The translations under genes and the position numbers were made by a program. DNA of 32,137 nt from Caldilineales bacterium (GTDB lineage: Bacteria > Chloroflexota > Anaerolineae > J102). Numbering within the stretch: position 1 is the first letter of the stretch; every line of letters starts with the position of its first letter. Under the pieces are notes generated by a model, which did no database searches, was not told where the DNA came from, and worked only from the letters and a program-made list of their open reading frames with translations. The stretch is taken from positions 1-32,137 of the forward strand of contig JABWBG010000051.1 of assembly GCA_013360575.1 (NCBI GenBank). The letters are read 5' to 3'. Positions 19,421 to 25,173 of the stretch are shown here, in pieces.

Positions 19421-19682
19421 TTCAAACGCAAAGACGCAAAGGCGCAAAGATAAAACAAAAAAAACTCTGCGCACCCTCTGCGCCCTCTGCGCCTTTGCGA
19501 TAAAAAAATCATTTCAAACGCAAAGACGCAAAGGCGCAAAGATAAATCCAAAAAAACTCTGCGCACCCTCTGCGCACCCTCTGCGCCCTCTGCGCATTTG
19601 CGATAAAAAAATCATTTCAAACGCAAAGACGCAAAGGCGCAAAGAAAAACTCAGAAAACTCTGCCTTCTCTGCGATAAAACC
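19421..19682. repeat. Three copies of an ACGCAAAGACGCAAAGGCGCAAAG-type repeat
   Basis: Repeat units start at 19421, 19513 and 19616 (periods 92 and 103; the third is shortened). Each begins TTCAAACGCAAAGACGCAAA. The first two then continue CTCTGCGCACCCTCTGCGCC and TTTGCGATAAAAAAATCATT, so the ends of a unit are partly inverse (GCGCAAAG and CTTTGCG). The third ends in an abbreviated CTCTGCCTTCTCTGCGATAAA. The second unit has one extra CTCTGCGCACC. The class resembles dispersed intergenic repeats known in many bacteria. It lies inside the ccm operon. Confidence 0.9.
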
Positions 19683-19701
19683 CACTCACACGGAAACAGC
19701 T

Positions 19702-20394
19702 ATGGGCCCTTCTCGTCGCCTGGTTGCAGGCCTCAACCTCCTTGCCCTCCTGGCCATGCTGGCCGCCATCTACATGGCGTTGGTGCAGGCGCCAGACGCC
19801 ACCAACATCGTGCCCGAAATCCGCCCGGCGCAGCGCATCATCTACTTCCACGTGCCCGCCGCCTGGGTGAGTATGCTGGCCTTCCTCGTCACCTTCCTGG
19901 CCAGCCTGCTCTATCTGCGCAGCAGCCACGTGCGCTGGGACATCTGGGCGCGTTCCTCCGCCGAGATCGGCATCGGCTTCACCCTGGCGGCGATAGCCAG
20001 CGGCTCGATCTGGGCCAAGCCGGCCTGGAACACCTGGTGGACTTGGGACCCCCGGCTGACCACCTACACCATCGTGCTGCTGCTCTACATCGCCTACTTC
20101 ATGCTGCGCTCGGCCATCGACGAGCCGGGCCGCCGCGCCCGTTTTGGCGCGGTCTATGGCATCTTCGCCTTTCTCAGCGTGCCCCTCACCTTCATGTCCA
20201 TCCGCTGGTGGAACACCATCCACCCCGTCATCCTCGACCCCAGCGCGGATTTCGGCCTCGGCCCCGGCATGACCCTGGCCTTCGTCTTCGGCAACATTGC
20301 CTTCTCCATCCTCTATTTCGCGCTGCTTGCCAACCGCCTGCGCCTGGAATGGACCGTCGAACGCGTCGCCGCCCTACGCGAACACCTGCTCTAA
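19702..20394 (+). CDS. ccmC: Heme exporter/handling protein CcmC
   Basis: A 230-residue polytopic membrane protein with six helices that loads heme onto CcmE. The WWD heme-handling motif is present (WNTWWTWDPRLTT), with the two flanking ligand histidines in IIYFHVPAAW and WWNTIHPV. The ATG at 19702 has only a weak purine site (GGAAACAG) and follows the repeat cluster, so its expression may differ from ccmAB. The length is normal. Confidence 0.95.
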   Translation: MGPSRRLVAGLNLLALLAMLAAIYMALVQAPDATNIVPEIRPAQRIIYFHVPAAWVSMLAFLVTFLASLLYLRSSHVRWDIWARSSAEIGIGFTLAAIASGSIWAKPAWNTWWTWDPRLTTYTIVLLLYIAYFMLRSAIDEPGRRARFGAVYGIFAFLSVPLTFMSIRWWNTIHPVILDPSADFGLGPGMTLAFVFGNIAFSILYFALLANRLRLEWTVERVAALREHLL

Positions 20395-20402
20395 CCCGCC
20401 CC

Positions 20403-20424
20403 CCTGACACCTGACACCTGACAC
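20403..20424 (+). repeat. CTGACAC heptamer, three copies
   Basis: CCTGACACCTGACACCTGAC and following bases, between ccmC and the ccmD-like gene. Simple tandem repeat. Confidence 0.8.
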
Positions 20425-20453
20425 CCGCCCCCCCACCCTTCAGGATTCCTCTC

Positions 20454-20591
20454 ATGATCTACCTTGTTGCCGCGTACGTAGTCATCTGGCTGGTGGTTTT
20501 CGGCCTGATCTTCAACATGCACCGCCGCCAGGCGCAGTTGGATAGCGAATTGCAAATGCTGGAAGAGATCGCCAATCGCCCCAAAGGCTGA
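20454..20591 (+). CDS. ccmD: CcmD-like small membrane protein
   Basis: A 45-residue ORF: one helix (IYLVAAYVVIWLVVFGLIF) followed by a charged helix HRRQAQLDSELQMLEEIA. This is the size, topology and position of CcmD, which holds CcmE on the CcmABC complex. AGGA at 20442-20445 lies 8 bases before the ATG. CcmD proteins are poorly conserved, so the call rests on form and location. Confidence 0.8.
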   Translation: MIYLVAAYVVIWLVVFGLIFNMHRRQAQLDSELQMLEEIANRPKG

Positions 20592-20671
20592 TCGCCCCCC
20601 GATTTGCCCGCGCTGACGTAAGCAAATCGCTCCTCGCGCAGACAAAGAGAAACAGCAACAGAGCACACACC

Positions 20672-20697
20672 GCGGCGCGGCCTGCACCCCGCGCCGC
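20672..20697 (+). promoter_or_regulatory. GC-rich hairpin just upstream of ccdA
   Basis: GCGGCGCGG (20672-20680) and CCGCGCCGC (20689-20697) form a perfect 9-bp stem with an 8-base loop, ending ~11 bases before the AAGGAT ribosome site of ccdA. There is no T-tract, so translation control or mRNA stability is more likely than termination. Role inferred. Confidence 0.4.
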
Positions 20698-20719
20698 GCC
20701 ACGTCCCAAGGATCTCACC

Positions 20720-21763
20720 GTGCCCCACGTCCATTCCCGCGCCACCTTTTTCCACGCCCTCGCCCTCGTCGCCGGCTTCAGCCTCGTCTTCACCCTGCTC
20801 GGCGCTTCGGTGGGGCTGCTCGGCGGCTACGCCCTCTACGACATCCTGCCCGCGGTCGTGCGCGTGGGCGGCATTTTGCTGGTCATCTTCGCCCTGCGCG
20901 TCGCACATCTGCGCCTGAGCCTGGCGGGCTGGCTGGCCGTCGCCCTCCTCCTCGGCGGCGTCACCTACCTGCTCAACCGCTTCCCCTTCGATCCCAGCTT
21001 CCGCTACATCAACGCCGGCATCATCGCCCTGACCATCCTCTCCGGCGCCCGCTGGGATCGGCTGCCCCTGGCTATCTTCGCCCTGCTCATCGGCCTGCTC
21101 AGTTGGATCACCAGCGACAGCCTGCTGCCCGCGGTGCGCATCGTCGAAACCCTGCTGATCATCGCCGTCATCTTCTTCGGCAACCGCACCGACCTGTTCG
21201 ATCGCGAACTGCGCCTGGACATGGGCGGGCGTTTCGGCGGCAAGGCCTCCTATTGGCGCAGCGGCTTGGTCGGCGTCATCTTCGCGGCCGGCTGGACGCC
21301 CTGCGTCGGCCCCATCCTCTCCGGCATCCTCCTCCTTGCCTCGCAAACACAGACGGTGGGCCAGGGCGCGCTCCTGCTCGCCGCCTATTCTGCCGGCCTG
21401 GGCATCCCATTTCTGATCGCCGGCGCCCTTTTCTCCCGGCTGGCGGTGCATCTGCCCCGTTTCTACCGCCACCTGCCCACCATCAGCCTGATCAGCGGCC
21501 TGCTGCTGTTGCTGATCGGCCTGCTGATCTTCACCGACAGCCTGGCCCAACTGGCCCAGCTCGGTTTCCTCTTCAACCTGGAAGAGGGCCTGGCGCCTGA
21601 ATCCATCTCGCAGATCACCCTGCTGCTCGCCTTCCTGGCCGGCGGCATCTCCTTCCTCTCACCTTGCGTGCTGCCGCTGGTGCCGGCCTATCTCGGCTAC
21701 CTCAGCGGCGCCGCGCTGGGCAGCGGCAGAGGCCAGCCCAGCGGCCAAGCCGCCATCGCCTGA
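20720..21763 (+). CDS. ccdA: CcdA/DsbD-type thiol-disulfide transporter with permuted domain order
   Basis: A 347-residue polytopic protein expected to carry reducing equivalents across the membrane for cytochrome c maturation. The second-Cys motif AAGWTPCVGPILSGIL is in the middle (Cys195). The first-Cys motif, normally near the N-terminus, is at the very C-terminus: SFLSPCVLPLVPAYLGYLSG (Cys316). The protein starts instead with FFHALALVAGFSLVFTLLGA, which in ordinary CcdA follows the first-Cys helix. Joining the C-terminus to the N-terminus would restore the normal order. An additional ~80 hydrophobic residues (about 75-150) lie before the Cys195 region. GTG start at 20720 with AAGGAT 7 bases upstream. 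A TlpA-like thioredoxin gene follows after 3 bases. Family call firm; the permutation is read directly from the motifs. Confidence 0.88.
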   Translation: MPHVHSRATFFHALALVAGFSLVFTLLGASVGLLGGYALYDILPAVVRVGGILLVIFALRVAHLRLSLAGWLAVALLLGGVTYLLNRFPFDPSFRYINAGIIALTILSGARWDRLPLAIFALLIGLLSWITSDSLLPAVRIVETLLIIAVIFFGNRTDLFDRELRLDMGGRFGGKASYWRSGLVGVIFAAGWTPCVGPILSGILLLASQTQTVGQGALLLAAYSAGLGIPFLIAGALFSRLAVHLPRFYRHLPTISLISGLLLLLIGLLIFTDSLAQLAQLGFLFNLEEGLAPESISQITLLLAFLAGGISFLSPCVLPLVPAYLGYLSGAALGSGRGQPSGQAAIA

Positions 21764-21766
21764 GCC

Positions 21767-22399
21767 ATGACCTCCCTTCCCACGGGCCAGACCACGCCTG
21801 AACCCCTCTCCCGGCGCAAACAAGCGCTGTTCGCCGCCATGATCGCAGCCGGCGTGCTGCTGGCCCTGCTGGCCTGGCAACTCAGCCGCGGCCCGGCCCC
21901 CGATCTGGCCACCGATCTGCAATTCGTCGAGGGCGCGTTCCCCGTGGCCAGCCTCTTCCGCATCGACAACCGCAGCGCCCAGCCCGACGCCGGCCACCCC
22001 GCCCCCGATTTCGCCATCCACCCGCCAGAAGGGGGCAACCTCACCCTGGCCGACTACCGCGGCCGCCCGGTGGTGATCAATTTCTGGGCCACCTGGTGCG
22101 GGCCTTGCCGCCTGGAAATGCCCGATCTGGTGCGGCTGCACGAAACCTATCGCGATCAGGATCTGGTCATCCTCGAGATCAACGTAGCCGAATCGCACAA
22201 CGCCGTGGCCGCGTTCGTGGCCGAATTTGGCATGACCATGCCGGTCATCCTCGACCCGCGCGGGGATATCCAGGCCGCTTACAAAACCCAATCCCTGCCC
22301 GCCACCTTCTTCATCGACCGGGCAGGCGTGATCCAACTGCGCTGGATCGGCCTGATCACCCCCGACATGCTGGAACAAGGTGTGCGCAACATCCTCTGA
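21767..22399 (+). CDS. Membrane-anchored TlpA/ResA-like thioredoxin
   Basis: A 210-residue protein with an N-terminal anchor helix (about 20-40) and an AhpC/TSA-Redoxin-type thioredoxin domain. Active site WATWCGPC (Cys111, Cys114), cis-Pro in SLPATFFIDRAG. Proteins of this type reduce apocytochrome c CXXCH thiols outside the membrane, drawing electrons from CcdA. The start lies 3 bases after the ccdA stop. It could act as CcmG/ResA; which name is right cannot be decided from sequence alone. Confidence 0.9.
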   Translation: MTSLPTGQTTPEPLSRRKQALFAAMIAAGVLLALLAWQLSRGPAPDLATDLQFVEGAFPVASLFRIDNRSAQPDAGHPAPDFAIHPPEGGNLTLADYRGRPVVINFWATWCGPCRLEMPDLVRLHETYRDQDLVILEINVAESHNAVAAFVAEFGMTMPVILDPRGDIQAAYKTQSLPATFFIDRAGVIQLRWIGLITPDMLEQGVRNIL

Positions 22400-22403
22400 C
22401 CCT

Positions 22404-22652
22404 ATGCCCGCGCCGATCACCCTCTATGGCAAGCCCGGCTGCGGCCCCTGCGACCAGGCCAAGGCGCTGCTCTTCGAGTTGGCGGCGGAGTTGGGGCTGT
22501 CTGTCCAGGTCATCGACATCACCGCCGAGGCCGCGGCCTGGCAGCGCTTCCATGCCCTGATCCCGGCGGCGGAGATCGCCGGCGGCCCCACCCTGGTCTG
22601 GCCCTTCGACGCCTCCGATCTGCTGCACGCGCTGGCCGAGGCGGGGCCATGA
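22404..22652 (+). CDS. Glutaredoxin-like protein (DUF836 type)
   Basis: An 82-residue cytoplasmic thioredoxin-fold protein. TLYGKPGCGPCDQAKALLFE carries a CGPC pair (Cys13, Cys16), followed by VQVIDITAE and GGPTLVWPFD, the short glutaredoxin/DUF836 pattern. The ATG at 22404 is chosen 4 bases after the previous stop; an upstream GTG would overlap. Its stop overlaps the next start (ATGA). A role in thiol supply to the preceding pathway is plausible but inferred. Confidence 0.85.
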   Translation: MPAPITLYGKPGCGPCDQAKALLFELAAELGLSVQVIDITAEAAAWQRFHALIPAAEIAGGPTLVWPFDASDLLHALAEAGP

Positions 22653-23302
22653 ACGCATCCCCCTCGCCGATCCTGCGCCTGGGCAACCGGCTGGCTGCTG
22701 CCATCGCGGCCTGGGCCGACTACCTCAGCCGGCATTGGCTGGCCGCGCTCAACCTGCTGCTGCTGCTCTATCTGGCCCTGCCCTTTGCGGCGCCGGCCCT
22801 GATGCACGCCGGCGCCGCAGGTCCCGCCCGCGTACTCTACGCCCTCTATCGCCCTGCCTGCCACCAACTGCCAGAGCGTTCCTATTTTCTCTACGGCGCG
22901 GCCCCGGTCTACACCCTGACCGAACTGGAAACGGGGGGCGCGGCCCTGGGCGATAACATCTTCAGCCGCCGCGCGTACATCGGCGACCCCGCACATGGTT
23001 ACAAAGTCGCCCTGTGCCAGCGGGATGTGGCCATCTACGGCAGCATGTTCTTGATGGGGCTGATCTTTGCCCTGCGCCGGCGCCTGCCCCGCCTCCCTCT
23101 CAAGATCTACGCCCTGCTGCTGCTGCCCATCGCTGCCGATGGGATCAGCCAGTTGCTGGGGCTGCGGGAGAGCACCTGGCAGATGCGCACCCTCACCGGC
23201 GCCCTTTTCGGCGCGGCCACCCTCTGGCTCGTCCTGCCCTACCTGGCCGAGACCATGCAGGAGGCGCGGGAAGGGTTCACGCGCTCACGCAAATCGGCAT
23301 GA
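22649..23302 (+). CDS. DUF2085 family membrane protein
   Basis: A 217-residue protein with about four helices. Conserved DUF2085 features: CHQLPERSYFLYG, LCQRDVAIYGSMFLMGL and DGISQLLGLRESTWQMRTLT. Two conserved Cys and the CHQ motif suggest metal or redox chemistry, but no function is established. It is coupled to the glutaredoxin gene by a 4-base overlap and is the last gene of the redox block. Confidence 0.85.
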   Translation: MNASPSPILRLGNRLAAAIAAWADYLSRHWLAALNLLLLLYLALPFAAPALMHAGAAGPARVLYALYRPACHQLPERSYFLYGAAPVYTLTELETGGAALGDNIFSRRAYIGDPAHGYKVALCQRDVAIYGSMFLMGLIFALRRRLPRLPLKIYALLLLPIAADGISQLLGLRESTWQMRTLTGALFGAATLWLVLPYLAETMQEAREGFTRSRKSA

Positions 23303-23309
23303 CCCGCCA

Positions 23310-23338
23310 TTTGGCTTTCGCCCTCACCTGCGCTATAA
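23310..23338 (+). promoter_or_regulatory. Sigma-70-type promoter of rpsT
   Basis: TTGGCT (23310-23315), 17 bases, TATAAT (23333-23338), within CCTGCGCTATAAT. The predicted start near 23345 gives a ~76-base leader. Good -10 and exact spacing make this the best promoter in the window. Confidence 0.7.
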
Positions 23339-23361
23339 TCCCTCCCCGTTCCCAATGATTT

Positions 23362-23400
23362 CCCGCCCGTCCGGGTGCTCCAGCCCGGCGGGTTTTATTT
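23362..23400 (+). terminator. Hairpin with T-rich tail in the rpsT leader (attenuator or upstream terminator)
   Basis: CCCGCC (23362-23367) pairs with GGCGGG (23387-23392), with an additional GGG/CCC inner pairing, followed by TTTTATTT. It lies downstream of the rpsT promoter and upstream of the ribosome site (GGAGG, 23407-23411). It may attenuate rpsT or terminate transcripts from the redox operon. Confidence 0.5.
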
Positions 23401-23420
23401 GTCACCGGAGGCACTGAAGG

Positions 23421-23693
23421 TTGGCTACACACAAATCTGCAATCAAACGACATCGTCAAAGCCTGAAACGCCGCGAGCGCAACCGCGTGGTACGCGGCGG
23501 TGTGCGCAAGGCCATCAAGAACACGCGCGTGCTCGTGGCCGCGGGGGAGATGGACGCGGCGCGCGAGGCCATGCAAGAGGCCATCAGCCACCTGGACAAG
23601 GCGGCGGAAAAGGGCATCTTGCACAAGAACAACGCTGCTCGCCGCAAGTCCCGCCTCGCCCGGCTGTTCAACGCGGCATCTGCGCCAAAATAA
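23421..23693 (+). CDS. rpsT: 30S ribosomal protein S20
   Basis: A 90-residue basic protein that binds 16S rRNA in early 30S assembly. Typical start ATHKSAIKRHRQSLKRRERN and RKAIKNTRV; the C-terminus has DKAAEKGILHKNNAARRKSR LARL. The start codon is TTG (23421) behind GGAGG at 23407-23411; E. coli rpsT also uses UUG. Own promoter, a leader hairpin and a strong terminator make it a single-gene unit. Confidence 0.97.
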   Translation: MATHKSAIKRHRQSLKRRERNRVVRGGVRKAIKNTRVLVAAGEMDAAREAMQEAISHLDKAAEKGILHKNNAARRKSRLARLFNAASAPK

Positions 23694-23721
23694 TCCTCTT
23701 TCCCCCTCCACCGCAAAACAC

Positions 23722-23746
23722 AAGCCGGGGCCAGTCCCCGGCTTTT
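23722..23746 (+). terminator. Rho-independent terminator of rpsT
   Basis: AAGCCGGGG (23722-23730), loop CCAGT, CCCCGGCTT (23736-23744) with four T at 23743-23746. Perfect 9-bp stem. Confidence 0.85.
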
Positions 23747-23835
23747 GCGCGTTTACGGTGCGGGCCGGTTAGCGCCATCCGCCCCACCTGGGGCAAAATA
23801 AAAGCAGCAACCATCCCCACCTCGGAGCCTTTGCC

Positions 23836-24219
23836 TTGAGCAAATTCATCCTCATCGGCGCCGGCGGTTTCGTGGGCGCGGTGCTGCGCTATGTGGTCAG
23901 CGGCGCGGCCCAATCCCTCAGCCACAGCGCCGGCTTCCCCTACGGCACCCTTGTCGTCAACCTCAGCGGCTGCCTGATCATCGGTTTCCTGGCGCGGCTG
24001 GCCGATCTGCAAGGCCTGTTCAGCGCGGATGCGCGGCTGTTTCTCTTCATCGGCGTGCTGGGCGCTTTTACCACCTTCTCCACCTTTGGCAACGAGACCT
24101 ACGCCCTGCTGCAAGGAGGGGAGATCGGCCTGGCCCTGCTGAATGTGGGGGCCAGCGTGCTGGCGGGACTGGCCGCGGTGTGGGTGGGGCATGGTCTAGC
24201 CACCTGGATCGCGTTCTAA
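23836..24219 (+). CDS. crcB: Fluoride ion channel CrcB/Fluc
   Basis: A 127-residue four-helix membrane protein that exports fluoride as an antiparallel dimer. Conserved GAGGFVGAVLRY, GTLVVNLSGCLIIGF (Asn42) and GAFTTFSTFGNE (Phe and Thr residues 78-84) are all present. The start is TTG at 23836 with GGAG at 23824-23827. No fluoride riboswitch is recognisable upstream. The DUF190 gene follows at once. Confidence 0.95.
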   Translation: MSKFILIGAGGFVGAVLRYVVSGAAQSLSHSAGFPYGTLVVNLSGCLIIGFLARLADLQGLFSADARLFLFIGVLGAFTTFSTFGNETYALLQGGEIGLALLNVGASVLAGLAAVWVGHGLATWIAF

Positions 24220-24234
24220 AGGAGGTATCCCCCC

Positions 24235-24579
24235 ATGACACTCCCCCAAACCGGCCATCTGTTGCGCATTTTCATCGGTGAATCGGACAAATACGAGGGC
24301 AAGCCGCTGTACGAGTGGATTCTGGCGCAGGCGCGTGGCCACGGTCTGGCCGGGGCCACGGTGCTGCGCGGGATTATGGGGTTCGGCGCGCACAGCCGCA
24401 TCCACACGGCCAAGATCATGCGGCTCTCCACCGATCTACCGATCATCATCGAGATCGTGGACACGCGCGAGAAACTGGAGGCCTTCATGCCCCTGATCGA
24501 TACGGCCATCGCCGAGGGCCTGGCCACGCTGGAAAAGGCGGAGGTGTGGTTCTATCGCAGCAGAAGGGAGAGGGACTGA
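24235..24579 (+). CDS. DUF190 family PII-like protein
   Basis: A 114-residue protein of the DUF190 family, whose fold resembles PII regulators. Visible features: GHLLRIFIGESDKYEGKPLY, GLAGATVLRGIMGFG and LPIIIEIVDTREKLEAFMP. DUF190 genes commonly stand next to crcB, as here. A strong AAAGGAGGT overlaps the end of crcB, supporting an operon. A regulatory role for the channel is inferred from context only. Confidence 0.92.
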   Translation: MTLPQTGHLLRIFIGESDKYEGKPLYEWILAQARGHGLAGATVLRGIMGFGAHSRIHTAKIMRLSTDLPIIIEIVDTREKLEAFMPLIDTAIAEGLATLEKAEVWFYRSRRERD

Positions 24580-24730
24580 TTTTTTGTTTTTTAATCACAA
24601 AGGCAGCAAAAAATGCAAAAGATGTAGAATATTTTTTGTAGGTCATAAGATGTATCGGCGTGAAAGTAGCGCCACTGAGACCATAAAACGAATGAACAAT
24701 ATCCCACGATCTACAAGGACCAAGCCAACC

Positions 24731-25165
24731 ATGCCGATAGAGACCTCTTTTCGTATCAACAGCCCCCACGTCATCGCCGAAGTCATCGAAGACGAGGCGA
24801 TTATCGTCAATCTGGACAGCGGCGCCTATTACAGCCTGCGCGACGCCGGCGCCCTCATTTGGCGCCTGATCGAACAGGGCGCGGCCTTTCCGCAACTTGT
24901 CGGCGAGCTAGCGCAGCGCTACGAAGGAACCGAAGCCGGCATCGCAGCGGGCGCGCGCAATCTGATCGCCGAATTGCAGGGCGAGGGATTGATCCTCGCT
25001 GGCCAGGCAGCCGCGCCGGGCGCCTTCTCCTTGCCTGCGCACAACGGCCGCCCCCCTTTCCAACCGCCGGCGCTGGAAAAATACACTGATATGGCCGACC
25101 TGCTCCTGCTCGACCCCATCCACGAGGTGGACGAGGGGCAGGGCTGGCCCGCGCCGCGGCGATAA
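24731..25165 (+). CDS. PqqD-family protein with C-terminal peptide-like tail
   Basis: A 144-residue protein. Residues ~5-95 form a PqqD-like domain (VIAEVIEDEAIIVNLDSGAY, YYSLRDAGALIWRLIEQG, RNLIAELQGEGLI), the fold used as a RiPP recognition element that binds leader peptides. A Pro-rich bridge leads to a tail (112-144) with PPALEKYTDMADLLLLDPIH followed by EVDEGQGWP. This tail is not part of canonical PqqD and has the look of a short conserved peptide motif. AAGGA at 24715-24719 supports the ATG at 24731; an in-frame ATG at 24692 is the alternative. The preceding 150 bases are AT-rich and non-coding. An ABC exporter follows after 8 bases. A RiPP-like role is inference. Confidence 0.8.
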   Translation: MPIETSFRINSPHVIAEVIEDEAIIVNLDSGAYYSLRDAGALIWRLIEQGAAFPQLVGELAQRYEGTEAGIAAGARNLIAELQGEGLILAGQAAAPGAFSLPAHNGRPPFQPPALEKYTDMADLLLLDPIHEVDEGQGWPAPRR

Positions 25166-25173
25166 GGGCAGGC

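Noticed and set aside
23747-23835. Fluoride riboswitch upstream of crcB
   Set aside because: The conserved GGNGATGG...  start and pseudoknot pattern of the crcB motif RNA could not be recognised in the 89 bases.
24580-24730. Additional N-terminal coding of the PqqD-like gene or a small gene
   Set aside because: The frame is open, but the region is AT-rich with poly-T and poly-A runs, lacks coding bias and a ribosome site for upstream starts. No convincing promoter either.
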